Of a stretch of DNA of 64,000 nucleotides, positions 55,648 to 64,000 are shown in pieces. The translations under genes and the position numbers were made by a program. The notes under the pieces are model-generated. The model worked only from the letters and a program-made list of their open reading frames with translations. It was not told the origin of the DNA and searched no databases. Each line of letters opens with the position of its first letter. Positions within the stretch are counted from its first letter, which is position 1. This stretch comes from Bacteroidota bacterium (GTDB taxonomy: Bacteria > Bacteroidota > Bacteroidia > Bacteroidales > F082), in the NCBI GenBank assembly GCA_018830105.1, contig JAHJTC010000023.1, forward strand, positions 62,001 through 126,000, written 5' to 3'.

Positions 55648-56004
55648 ATGAAAAATATAATATTAATAATTTTAGCAATGGCATTCTTTTCACAAAAAGA
55701 TAATATAAATGAAAGTTTCATTACTCTTTGTAAAGTGTCAAATGATACCCTAAGGATTGATTATTTAGACTCTATGCATGGTATTACCAATGTCAGTAGT
55801 GAAATGAAAGGTGATACATTAATTTTAAAAATTGATGTAGAACGCAAGAAAAAGCAACAGAGTGTTGATGTTAAGCTTGAGAAAGGTGTGAAGATTATCA
55901 ATACTGGTACTCGTAACTATGAGGTGGATAAGCTTGAGCATTGCCCAAAAGTTTATTCTGGAGAAGATGCACTTGAGCAATTAAAGAAACAGAAAACTGA
56001 TTAA
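55648..56004 (+). CDS. Small protein, candidate immunity protein of the RHS tip
   Basis: A 118-residue protein starting 11 bases after the RHS stop. It has a short hydrophobic N-terminus (MKNIILIILAMAFFS) and then a charged region with predicted beta strands ('KGDTLILKIDVERKKKQQSV', 'DVKLEKGVKIINTGTRNYEV'). No domain recognised. Position directly after the toxin tip, low GC like the tip and a terminator right after it fit an immunity protein. This is inference by location. Confidence 0.65.
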   Translation: MKNIILIILAMAFFSQKDNINESFITLCKVSNDTLRIDYLDSMHGITNVSSEMKGDTLILKIDVERKKKQQSVDVKLEKGVKIINTGTRNYEVDKLEHCPKVYSGEDALEQLKKQKTD

Positions 56005-56010
56005 AGAAAG

Positions 56011-56034
56011 AGCCCGAGCAATCGGGCTTTTTTT
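56011..56034 (+). terminator. Rho-independent terminator after the RHS/immunity pair
   Basis: A perfect 7-bp stem AGCCCGA / TCGGGCT with a GCAA tetraloop, followed by six more T. Confidence 0.93.
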
Positions 56035-56353
56035 ATGCTTTAGAATTTAGCTTTTCCATCCAATAGGTCTTTCATTCTTTTTTTATTCAGCCCCCAGGCT
56101 GGTGCTCCAGGCCATCCGGGATGTGATCCGTATCCGGAACATCACAGGCTGGTACAGATCTTCAATCCGTATCCGAAACATTCCTTTGTAAAAAATATAA
56201 TCCTGCGAATATAACATCGGTGTGAATTTACGAAAATTGATTATTTTTGATACTTGAGCAGAAAGTATGAAACTAAAAACAAATTGTACGGACACCGATT
56301 ACAAATCGGCGCCAGCGAGGGGAAATCACGCTTCGTCATAAATATTTACTAAA
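56035..56353. other. Intergenic region with repeat unit
   Basis: A ~320-base region with two copies of ATCCGTATCCG (near 56130 and 56165), then the 77-bp repeat, then CACCGATTACAAATCGG-type dyads. No gene. A 70-codon minus-strand frame across it is judged chance because it covers the repeat. Confidence 0.6.
56216..56292 (+). repeat. 77-bp repeat copy 1
   Basis: Identical over all 77 bases to 58479-58555, from ATCGGTGTGAATTTACG to CAAATTGTACGGA. Both copies follow ATCCGTATCCG-containing sequence and each ends a gene cassette of the RHS island. Confidence 0.95.
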
Positions 56354-56986
56354 ATGAAATACCTTATTCTCATTTCTCTTTTGCTGCTTGCAGAAAAGAT
56401 TGATAATTTTAACAAATCTGAAAATTTACAAAGCTGTTCAAAAATAGTTGAAGTCGCCAATGAAATTGGTGTTGAGCAAAACCCTGAAAAACTAAACCAG
56501 TTGGAAGAAGATTTTTTTTCATTGTTTCCAAAAACCTTTGAGGAACTTGTTTCATGTTATGGTTATACCGATATTCCTTTAAGTGATACTGTAGGCTTAA
56601 AAAGTACTGTTCACTTCAGTCCTTTGTATTATCAAGCAGAAGCACATATTGACATTTATTATTCGCTTAAGAACATTAGTACTAAGCGATTAATTCATAG
56701 AATTGTTGATATTTCTATGAATGGTCATTGGCAGGCTGATGCTGTGAATATTTTCAAACATGGATATAGAACAATACTTAAAAATAATCTAGAAGAGTTT
56801 TTAATTTATCTGGCCAGCTTTGAGTATAGTGAGATTGAAAGTTTTTGGTATTTCTATTTTGATGGCCCATGTCCTGAAGACGATATACCAGATTACTTAA
56901 AACCAATAAAAAGCTCATATCCTGATATTTATGAAGCTATGCTTTCAGCTGCTACAAAGGTAAAACTTGAATGGAAAAACTATTGA
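56354..56986 (+). CDS. Orphan immunity-like protein of the RHS island
   Basis: A 210-residue protein with a short hydrophobic N-terminus (MKYLILISLLLLAEK), then 'EDFFSLFPKTFEELVSCYGY' and 'EEFLIYLASFEYSEIESFWY', followed by an acidic C-terminal region. I do not know a named family. Similar-looking single proteins with 'FYFDGP' and 'YPDIYEAM' elements are, in my experience, found behind RHS genes in Bacteroidota. It sits between two 77-bp repeats, suggesting a displaced cassette. The immunity role is inferred. Confidence 0.65.
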   Translation: MKYLILISLLLLAEKIDNFNKSENLQSCSKIVEVANEIGVEQNPEKLNQLEEDFFSLFPKTFEELVSCYGYTDIPLSDTVGLKSTVHFSPLYYQAEAHIDIYYSLKNISTKRLIHRIVDISMNGHWQADAVNIFKHGYRTILKNNLEEFLIYLASFEYSEIESFWYFYFDGPCPEDDIPDYLKPIKSSYPDIYEAMLSAATKVKLEWKNY

Positions 56987-57073
56987 TATTTATAGACAAT
57001 TCCGGCTAAAAATCCGAAACCATTCACAATAATTTTTTACTTTTATGCCCATAAACATCAAACAACTTATCAC

Positions 57074-57517
57074 ATGAAAAACCTTATCAAAGCAAGCCTG
57101 CTGTTCTTCAGTTTTCTTTTGATTTTGTCTGCCTGTAAAAAGGATGAAGAAATTGACCCTCGCGATCCTTTTATTGGCAGCTGGAAAGGCACACAACGCA
57201 TGATCGTTGCTGATCTTCAGCTCGACGAAAGTGTTACCTTCGTCCAAAATATCTCAAAAGATCCCGAGTATTCCAACAAAATACTGCTTGGCAGTCCCGG
57301 TACTGACGAATACCTGACAGCCAAAGTTGTTGGAAACGCCTACACCTACGACCAATCCTCCTTCACTTACAACCAGGATGGCTACACCTATACGTTCATT
57401 CAAAATGGCAGAGGTTCCATCTATGGCAGTGTAATCAAAGAAAGAGGAACCGTTTCCATCAACGTGGCAGGTCAGCAATTCAACGGCACTTGGTCGGCTA
57501 TCCTCAATAAACAATAG
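57074..57517 (+). CDS. Lipocalin-like lipoprotein
   Basis: A 147-residue lipoprotein: signal peptide with lipobox Leu-Ser-Ala-Cys21, then a small beta-barrel-like domain beginning 'DPFIGSWKGTQRMIVADLQL', a pattern seen in lipocalin-like Bacteroidota lipoproteins ('GTWKL...'). It ends 'VAGQQFNGTWSAIL'. It lies within the RHS island and is preceded by the 17-base promoter-like block. The function is unknown. Confidence 0.75.
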   Translation: MKNLIKASLLFFSFLLILSACKKDEEIDPRDPFIGSWKGTQRMIVADLQLDESVTFVQNISKDPEYSNKILLGSPGTDEYLTAKVVGNAYTYDQSSFTYNQDGYTYTFIQNGRGSIYGSVIKERGTVSINVAGQQFNGTWSAILNKQ

Positions 57518-57648
57518 GATAGTAAAAAAAATACAAGCTCGAAATTCAAGTTTCATGTTTTTAGGCAGCAAGCTGCATGAATTCTTCCTAAGAGAAGGTA
57601 TTGTAGAAAACTTCACCTACTTAGGCTGAAATTTTTAAATGACAAACA

Positions 57649-58393
57649 ATGAATAAGATTGCGTTTCTATTTTTGGTAATTTCCTTTTCTTGTTTAGGAC
57701 AAGTTTCCAACATAGCAAATGAATGGGAAGCTGAGTTAACCAAACAATTTAAAACACAAAATCAGAGTGAATTTCTGAAGTTTGATTTTTCTGAAGTTTT
57801 GTCGAACCAAATGCGAATCGAAAATGACCCCTGGTCAACCTATATCGGAGTATTTGGTATATATGAATAAACGTATTGACTTTCATTTGACGGCTTCAAA
57901 AACCAATGACACAAGCTATTTTATTGCCGGCAAAAGAAAACGAGGCAATGCTATACATTCAGTTTCAGGAGAAATCAATCCAAGAAAGATTTTTGTCGTG
58001 GATAATACTGTTTACATACTTTCTTTTGATTACCTTTTAAATGAGAATGGTGATATAGATAGTTTAGGATACTTCACAGGAATAGGCACTATTGTGTTTA
58101 CAATTTCAAACAATAAGCCTAAGATTTATTGGAGCGAAGCCGGGGAACTGAGGCAGTACAATAATATGTTTGTTGGCATTTGGAGGCAAAAAAATTCTGA
58201 AAAATACAATGACTGTATATTTACCTTTAACCCAAGTGGAACACATAACACATTACCATTTCGTTCAGATTTTTACAAGGATTTTGCTTCTGATGATCCT
58301 TGCAAATGTTATTTCGAAATCAAAGAAAAATACCGGCAATACGGATGGGAGACATATGATGACAGCAATGGATACAAAGAAGTTTGGTGGTAA
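57649..58393 (+). pseudogene. Secreted protein gene split by a frameshift, RHS island
   Basis: The first frame (57649-57870) encodes a signal peptide (MNKIAFLFLVISFSCLGQ) and 55 further residues ending 'WSTYIGVFGIYE' before a stop. The +1 frame continues the protein from 'YMNKRIDFHLTASKTNDTSY' to a stop at 58393 with no signal peptide of its own. The two parts together would make ~247 residues. A one-base change near 57860 (true mutation or sequencing error) explains both. An alternative is two overlapping genes, with ATG at 57863 overlapping the stop. The family is unknown. It is followed by the second 77-bp repeat, like the other cassette. Confidence 0.65.
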
Positions 58394-58783
58394 TAACCCT
58401 GTGGTGTGTTCTGGCTTCCGGGATGCAATCCGTATCCGGAAAATCCCTTGGTGAAACATAAAATGCTGTGAATATAAAATCGGTGTGAATTTACGAAAAT
58501 TGATTATTTTTGATACTTGAGCAGAAAGTATGAAACTAAAAACAAATTGTACGGAAACCGTTTGGATCCCGGAAGGCGTGAGGCATCAGCGGGGGCACCA
58601 TACGCTAGGCCTTTTTAATCCGATATCCTCAAAAAAAATTTAATTTTTATGGCCAACCCTTTTCCCAACTGCCATTTTAAACCAAGCCCCGGCAGCAGCT
58701 AATCCTCAGTTAACGATTCAGTATCAAAGAATTAATGTTGATGTAACGCGCTATTCAGCCGCTAATCACTTACTTTGCTTTCA
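58394..58783. other. Intergenic region with repeat unit at the end of the RHS island
   Basis: A ~390-base gap. It contains ATCCGTATCCGG (near 58429), the 77-bp repeat copy 2, a GC-rich stretch with dyads (58556-58615) and an AT-rich part leading to the phosphoesterase gene. No gene recognised. Confidence 0.6.
58479..58555 (+). repeat. 77-bp repeat copy 2
   Basis: Identical to 56216-56292. The flanks diverge after TACGGA in both copies (ACCG vs CACC), which marks the repeat border. Confidence 0.95.
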
Positions 58784-59662
58784 ATGCATGATGCCAACGC
58801 GATGAAAGCGCAAAAAAGAACTGTAAAACTGGTCGTAATCTCCGATGTTCATCTTGGAACCCGGGGCTGCCAGACCAAGCCCTTGCTTCAATACCTCAAA
58901 AGTATCCGTCCCGAGATTTTAATCCTGAACGGTGATATAATCGACATTTGGCAATTCAAGAAACGCTATTGGCCAGCAGCCCATATGAAAGTGATCAAAG
59001 AAATTATGAGCATGGCGGCCAAAAAGACAAAAGTTTATTATATAACAGGCAATCACGACGAGGTGCTGCGCAAATTCGCCAATTCCAGTATCGGCAACAT
59101 CCATATTGTAAACCAGTTGGTTCTGGAGCTTGACCATAAAAAGATATGGTTTTTTCATGGTGATGTGTTTGATGTAATCATGCAGCATTCCAAATGGCTG
59201 GCAAAAATTGGCGCTATAGGCTACGACAGCCTTATTGCACTCAACTTAGTCGTGAATAATATCAGCCGTTTTTTTGGTAAAGGAAATGTATCCTTGTCCA
59301 AAAAAATCAAAGAAAATGTAAAATCTGCAGTAAAATACATCAACAATTTCGAAAATACCGCCGCCAAACTCGCCGCCACCAAAGGCTACGATGCCGTAGT
59401 TTGCGGACATATCCATCATCCGGATATCCGTCAAATCACTACCGATTTGGGAAGCATAGCTTATTTGAATTCGGGCGACTGGATCGAAAACCTGAGTGCT
59501 TTGGAATACCACAATAAGCAATGGCACATTTACCGTCATCCCATCTCTGACAATCACTTCCCTGCACCGGCACCACAAACATCATTTGAAGGGATTAGAG
59601 AAATAGAAGACCTTAAGCACAAAGAGCTCTTTAAGATTATGTTAAAAGAATTTGACTCCTGA
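58784..59662 (+). CDS. LpxH-like UDP-2,3-diacylglucosamine diphosphatase / metallophosphoesterase
   Basis: A 292-residue calcineurin-fold enzyme. Metal-binding motifs are in order: 'VISDVHLGTRG' (Asp-x-His), 'LNGDIIDIW' (Gly-Asp), 'YITGNHDEVLR' (Gly-Asn-His-Asp), 'WFFHGDVFD' and 'VVCGHIHHPDI'. This is the pattern of LpxH/YbbF-like proteins, which release 2,3-diacylglucosamine-1-phosphate for lipid A. Residues 1-6 are uncertain, as the ATG at 58802 is equally possible. The glycosyltransferase gene starts 10 bases downstream, so the pair probably acts together on an envelope glycolipid. Confidence 0.88.
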   Translation: MHDANAMKAQKRTVKLVVISDVHLGTRGCQTKPLLQYLKSIRPEILILNGDIIDIWQFKKRYWPAAHMKVIKEIMSMAAKKTKVYYITGNHDEVLRKFANSSIGNIHIVNQLVLELDHKKIWFFHGDVFDVIMQHSKWLAKIGAIGYDSLIALNLVVNNISRFFGKGNVSLSKKIKENVKSAVKYINNFENTAAKLAATKGYDAVVCGHIHHPDIRQITTDLGSIAYLNSGDWIENLSALEYHNKQWHIYRHPISDNHFPAPAPQTSFEGIREIEDLKHKELFKIMLKEFDS

Positions 59663-59672
59663 AACCCACTTC

Positions 59673-60731
59673 ATGAAAATTTTATATGCCATACAAGCAA
59701 CCGGCAATGGGCATTTGAGCCGGGCAAGAGCTATAATACCCTTGCTGAAAAACTACGGACAAACCGATCTGCTGTTAAGTGGTTCACAGGCCGAAATAAA
59801 GCTGGATTATCCGGTCAAATACAGGTTGAACGGCCTGAGTTTCACCTTCGGGAAAACAGGTGGCATTGACCTTTGGAACACCTACGGCGAAGCCAGCATT
59901 TTGAGGTTGATTCAGGAATACGAGTCTGTTGATATAGCCAACTACGACCTAATTATCAACGATTTTGAACCTATATCTGCCTGGGCAGCACAGCTAAAAA
60001 ATATTCCCTGTATTTCGCTGAGTCATCAGGCCGCATTGCTCGAACCCGCTGTGCCGCTTGCTAAAGATAGTGATACAATTGGCCGCTTTGTGCTACGTAA
60101 CTATGCTCCAGGACATGAACGGATAGGTTTTCATTTTGAATCCTACTCACCGAAAATTCTAACTCCTGTCATCCGTCCCGAAATCCGATGTAAAACACCT
60201 AAAAATTCAAGCCATTACACTGTTTACCTGCCCGCATGGGATGCCTTCGAATTGGCTGAAAAACTCAGCGAACTGAAAGGCGTAAAATGGCAAATATTCT
60301 CAAAGTCAGGGCAATATGGCTCTTACAACAAGCACATCACCATCCACCCTATCAATTCCGACAGCTTTAGCGAAAGTGTTTTAAACAGTGCAGGCGTGCT
60401 TTGTGGAGCAGGATTTGAAACACCTGCCGAAGCCCTGTTTCTGGGCAAAAAGCTGTTGGTGGTTCCCATGAAAAACCAATATGAACAACAGTGCAATGCT
60501 TTAGCGCTCAAAAATTTAGGGGTGCCGGTAATAAAAAATCTCAAACCGAAACAATTTCAAAAGATAAAAACCTGGATTGACACCGAAAATGCAATACAGC
60601 TGAACTATCCCGACAACCGCACTGATGCTTTGGATTTGGTTTTTGAGAAATACCAAAACCTGATCAAATCAGGAAAACACCTGGAAAAAAAATTCCTGTA
60701 TCCCTTATTACGCAAACGGAAATTGGCTTAG
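59673..60731 (+). CDS. Glycosyltransferase (Glyco_trans_1_3/GT-B type)
   Basis: A 352-residue GT-B fold protein. The ATG at 59673 is used; a TTG 21 bases upstream would overlap the previous gene. 'MKILYAIQATGNGHLSRARA' is the N-terminal glycine-rich loop. 'LIINDFEPISAWAAQ' is in the middle. 'SAGVLCGAGFETPAEALFLG' and 'PMKNQYEQQCNALALKNLGV' form the C-terminal nucleotide-sugar binding site, as in MurG-like and PF13528 proteins. Paired with the LpxH-like gene. Donor and acceptor are unknown. Confidence 0.88.
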   Translation: MKILYAIQATGNGHLSRARAIIPLLKNYGQTDLLLSGSQAEIKLDYPVKYRLNGLSFTFGKTGGIDLWNTYGEASILRLIQEYESVDIANYDLIINDFEPISAWAAQLKNIPCISLSHQAALLEPAVPLAKDSDTIGRFVLRNYAPGHERIGFHFESYSPKILTPVIRPEIRCKTPKNSSHYTVYLPAWDAFELAEKLSELKGVKWQIFSKSGQYGSYNKHITIHPINSDSFSESVLNSAGVLCGAGFETPAEALFLGKKLLVVPMKNQYEQQCNALALKNLGVPVIKNLKPKQFQKIKTWIDTENAIQLNYPDNRTDALDLVFEKYQNLIKSGKHLEKKFLYPLLRKRKLA

Positions 60732-60848
60732 ATTTTTCGGTTTACCTTAGGAAACATCGGAAAATTGCTCCTGCTAACTCCTTGTTTATTGGCTAATATT
60801 TGTAAATTGCCGCCTTAAACCATGACTTAACCGTTTTAGTATACCCCT

Positions 60849-63800
60849 ATGAAACCGTCCCACTTATTGTATCTGGCTATCGGAATGCTCATGTGCCTTC
60901 CTGCAGGATTTGCGCAAAAAAAATCAGCTGAAAAAAAAGTTTTCAAAGCCGAAACATTTGCCGGGCTTGAATTCCGCAGTATTGGTCCTGCCTTGATGTC
61001 GGGTCGCATTGCCGATATCGTGATTCATCCCGAAGATGAAAACACCTGGTATGTGGCCATCGGATCGGGTGGCATCTGGAAGACAGAAAATTCAGGAACC
61101 ACTTGGGCAGCTATTTTTGAAGAACAGGGCACCTATTCCATGGGCTGTCTGGCGCTCGATCCTTCCAACCCGGAAGTGATCTGGGCAGGCACCGGAGAAA
61201 ACGTTGGTGGCCGGCATGTGGGTTACGGCGATGGCATCTACCGCAGCGCTGACGGCGGAAAGAGCTGGAAAAACAAGGGATTAAAAAACAGCGAACACCT
61301 CTCAAAAATCATCATCCATCCCAACGATCCCAATACGCTTTGGGTTGCTGCACAAGGGCCACTCTGGTCGAAAGGCGGCGAACGCGGCGTTTTCAAAACT
61401 ACCGATGGTGGAGCTAGCTGGAAACAGGTGCTGGGCGATCAGGAATGGACAGGAGCTACCGATCTTGTGATCGACCCGCGCCATCCCGACCGCCTGTATG
61501 CAGCTACCTGGCAACGGCACCGCACAATTGCGGCTTATATGGGCGGTGGCCCCAACACCGCCATTTACCGCTCGGAAGACGGAGGCGAGAGCTGGGAAAA
61601 ACTTAGCAGCGGACTTCCTAAAGGAAATATGGGCAAAATCGGACTGGCCATTTCGCCGCAGCAACCCGATGTGGTGTATGCCGCAATTGAACTGGACAGA
61701 AGAAGCGGCGGCGTTTTTCGTTCAGAAAATCGCGGAGCACACTGGCAGAAAATGTCGGATGAGGTGGCCGGAGGCACAGGACCTCATTATTATCAGGAGC
61801 TTTATGCCTCGCCACATCAGTTTGACAAGATCATGCTGATGGATGTGCGTTTGCAGGTTTCGGATGATGGCGGCAAGACTTTTAAACCCATGCATCACCG
61901 CAATGTGCATGTGGACAATCATGCTATTGCTTTCAGAAAGTCGGATCCGGATTATGTGCTGCTGGGCAATGATGGCGGGCTTTACGAGAGCTTTGATAAG
62001 ATGGCTCATTGGCAGTTTGTGGCCAATTTGCCGGTCACACAGTTCTACAAAGTAGCTGTGGACGACGATCTTCCTTTTTATAATGTGTACGGCGGCACGC
62101 AGGACAACAACACCCAGGGAGGTCCTTCGCGCACCGACAATATCCACGGCATCCGCAATGCCGACTGGCAAATTATTTTGGGTGGCGACGGCCATCAGCC
62201 GGCCACAGAGCCGGGAAACCCCGATATTCTCTATGCCCAATGGCAACAAGGCAACCTGATGCGCTACGACCGCAAAAGCGGAGAGATTGTGTATATCAAA
62301 CCCCAGCCCGGCATTGATGAAGCGCCCGAGCGCTACAACTGGGATGCCCCGATACTGGTGAGTCCGCATGAACCCAAGCGGCTCTACTTTGCCTCGCAAC
62401 GGGTGTGGAAATCAGAAGACAGAGGCGACAGCTGGGAAGCTATTTCCGGCGACCTCACCCGCAATCAGGAAAGGGTGCAGTTGCCGTTGATGGATCAAAA
62501 CTGGGGCTGGGATGCGCCCTGGGATATGTATGCCATGTCGGACTACAACAGCATTACCTCATTATCCGAATCACCGCTGAAAGCAGGACTGATTTATGCC
62601 GGAACAGATGACGGCTTGCTACAGGTGACAGAAGATGGCGGCCAAAATTGGCGTAAAAATGAAGTGAGCAGCCTCCCCGGCCTGCCAAAAACAGCCTTTG
62701 TGAATGACATCAAAGCCGATTTGTTTGACGAAAATAAAGTGTATGTGGTGCTCGACAACCATAAATTTGGCGATTTTGAACCCTATGCCTATGTGAGTCA
62801 TGACAAGGGCAACAGCTGGAAATCCATCAGTGCCGGCCTGCCCGAACGCACATTGTTGTGGCGTATCGTGCAGGACCATATCAAGCCGGAGCTGCTTTTT
62901 ATGGCCACTGAATTCGGGATTTATTTTACGCCGGATGCCGGACAGCATTGGGTGCAACTCAAAGGCGGATTGCCTGTGATTTCGTTCCGCGATCTGGCCA
63001 TACAAAAACACGAAAATGATTTGGTAGGCGCCTCTTTTGGCAGGGGATTTTATATCCTGGATGACTACAGTCCCCTGCGCGAAATAACAGCAGAAAAACT
63101 AGGAGAAGAAGCCCTGCTTTTTGAACCCCGTGATGCCTGGTGGTATATTGAGCGGCAGTTGCTGGGCGGCTCACCCAAAGCTTCGCAAGGCGACAGCTAT
63201 TTTACGGCCGACAATCCGCCCTTTGGCGTTACTTTTACGGTTTATCTGAAAGCTGATTTCCCGTCGCTGAAGGAAAAACGACAACGCGAAGAGAAAAAAG
63301 CCAAAAAAGAAAATTTACCCATCAGCTTTCCGGATTGGGACAGCCTGGCCGCCGAGTTGAATGAGGAAGCGCCAAAGCTCTTGATTCAGCTAACTGATGA
63401 GGCCGGCAATTTTGTGAAAAGCCTTGAAGCACCCAATAAAAAAGGCATCAACCGCGTGAGCTGGAATCTCGAGAAGCCTTCGACGGCGGCGCTGGGATCA
63501 GCTGTTTCTGACTGGGAGCCCCCTTCGGTGATGGTAGCTCCGGGCACCTATCATGCCAGTCTGGTAAAAAAGGAAAATGGCGAAATCACTGAACTTTCCG
63601 GTCCGGTCAGCTTTGAGGTGAAGCCACTGCGATCCGGCAGTTTGGCCGGCGCCGATCCGCAAGCCGTTGTAGCCTTTTGGGATGAAGTGCAGGCTATGCG
63701 GCGTTCTACCACGGCTGCATCGCGGGTACTCAGAGAAAGCAAGAAAAAACTAGCGCTGATGGAGCTGGCATTGGATCGCACAGCGGTGAATCCTGCCGTG

Positions 63801-64000
63801 CTATCCCAAAAGATGGCCGATCTGAGAGCCGAACTGGACGAGCTCGACGCTTTGCTCAATGGTCATCCGGCCAAAAACAGCATCGGCGAACGCACCCATC
63901 AAACGGTAAATAACTACCTGGGTGCCGCCATGACAGGCAGCTCACGATCTACCTACGGCCCAACGCCGCTTTTGCGCGAGAGTCTGCAAAATGCCAGAAT
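60849..64000 (+). CDS. VPS10/BNR-type beta-propeller protein, partial (3' end outside window)
   Basis: An open frame of 1050 codons from the ATG at 60849 to the right edge. It has a signal peptide (MKPSHLLYLAIGMLMCLPAG...AQ), then a long set of sialidase/BNR-like repeats with Asp-box motifs ('KTENSGTTW', 'RSADGGKSWKNKG', 'KTTDGGASWKQVL', 'RSEDGGESWEKL', 'VSHDKGNSWKSI') spanning ~40-740. A region after ~800 with an Ig/FlgD-like part and a helical end (~940-1050) follows. These large secreted 'glycosyl hydrolase/sortilin' proteins are common in Bacteroidota, but their enzymatic role is unproven. Confidence 0.9.
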   Translation, partial: MKPSHLLYLAIGMLMCLPAGFAQKKSAEKKVFKAETFAGLEFRSIGPALMSGRIADIVIHPEDENTWYVAIGSGGIWKTENSGTTWAAIFEEQGTYSMGCLALDPSNPEVIWAGTGENVGGRHVGYGDGIYRSADGGKSWKNKGLKNSEHLSKIIIHPNDPNTLWVAAQGPLWSKGGERGVFKTTDGGASWKQVLGDQEWTGATDLVIDPRHPDRLYAATWQRHRTIAAYMGGGPNTAIYRSEDGGESWEKLSSGLPKGNMGKIGLAISPQQPDVVYAAIELDRRSGGVFRSENRGAHWQKMSDEVAGGTGPHYYQELYASPHQFDKIMLMDVRLQVSDDGGKTFKPMHHRNVHVDNHAIAFRKSDPDYVLLGNDGGLYESFDKMAHWQFVANLPVTQFYKVAVDDDLPFYNVYGGTQDNNTQGGPSRTDNIHGIRNADWQIILGGDGHQPATEPGNPDILYAQWQQGNLMRYDRKSGEIVYIKPQPGIDEAPERYNWDAPILVSPHEPKRLYFASQRVWKSEDRGDSWEAISGDLTRNQERVQLPLMDQNWGWDAPWDMYAMSDYNSITSLSESPLKAGLIYAGTDDGLLQVTEDGGQNWRKNEVSSLPGLPKTAFVNDIKADLFDENKVYVVLDNHKFGDFEPYAYVSHDKGNSWKSISAGLPERTLLWRIVQDHIKPELLFMATEFGIYFTPDAGQHWVQLKGGLPVISFRDLAIQKHENDLVGASFGRGFYILDDYSPLREITAEKLGEEALLFEPRDAWWYIERQLLGGSPKASQGDSYFTADNPPFGVTFTVYLKADFPSLKEKRQREEKKAKKENLPISFPDWDSLAAELNEEAPKLLIQLTDEAGNFVKSLEAPNKKGINRVSWNLEKPSTAALGSAVSDWEPPSVMVAPGTYHASLVKKENGEITELSGPVSFEVKPLRSGSLAGADPQAVVAFWDEVQAMRRSTTAASRVLRESKKKLALMELALDRTAVNPAVLSQKMADLRAELDELDALLNGHPAKNSIGERTHQTVNNYLGAAMTGSSRSTYGPTPLLRESLQNAR

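Noticed and set aside
56083-56295. 70-codon minus-strand frame in the island
   Set aside because: It lies across the 77-bp repeat and ATCCGTATCCG sequences, so it is better explained as noncoding repeat.

Overview
The window is from a member of the Bacteroidota, most likely a facultatively anaerobic environmental Bacteroidia. Evidence for this includes several promoters of the TAnnTTTG (-7) type, starts without Shine-Dalgarno sites, three TonB-type outer-membrane proteins, TPR proteins paired with outer-membrane barrels, a reg_prop/Y_Y_Y histidine kinase, and a class A RNase P RNA. Gene density is high. No tRNA, 16S/23S rRNA, CRISPR array or transposase was seen.

Positions 1-13300 hold the most important locus: a minus-strand nitrous oxide reductase (nos) operon facing a divergent membrane-bound AraC-type regulator. 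Its first two genes are both NosZ-like and adjacent (14 bases apart), but the two metal centres of NosZ are divided between them. The first protein (10643-12895) keeps a complete CuA site with canonical spacing but has lost six of the seven CuZ histidines. The second (8229-10628) keeps all seven CuZ histidines, has lost both CuA cysteines, and ends in a cytochrome c domain. Canonical NosZ works as a head-to-tail dimer in which CuA of one chain feeds CuZ of the other, so this pair reads as an obligate heteromeric N2O reductase. I know of no description of such a system. The operon continues with a c5-like cytochrome, a membrane protein, NosD, a small secreted protein, two TonB-dependent receptors (one probably for copper) and a secreted protein cut by the window edge. 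nosF, nosY and nosL are not in the window.

Positions 13300-30300 are mostly housekeeping: a LemA/TPM-domain operon, lpdA, a four-helix-bundle (intervening-sequence-type) gene set in short-repeat arrays with a truncated second copy, rfbC, a lytic transglycosylase, uvrA, a large sensor kinase, a glucosaminidase, rsmG and an MFS transporter.

Positions 30300-44400 hold a TPR protein, a divergent sigma-like/anti-sigma-like pair facing a TPR-CHAT caspase-like protease, three unrecognised secreted proteins, moaC, a retropepsin-like protein and a DUF6544-type membrane protein. Positions 44600-53550 hold gyrB, an outer-membrane barrel plus TPR protein pair, rnpB and a MATE exporter.

Positions 53570-58780 are an accessory island: a 5'-truncated RHS protein with a probable cysteine-peptidase-fold toxin tip, small downstream genes that may be immunity proteins, a frameshifted gene and two identical 77-bp repeats. 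The window ends with an LpxH-like phosphoesterase, a glycosyltransferase and a large BNR/VPS10-type propeller protein that runs off the right edge.
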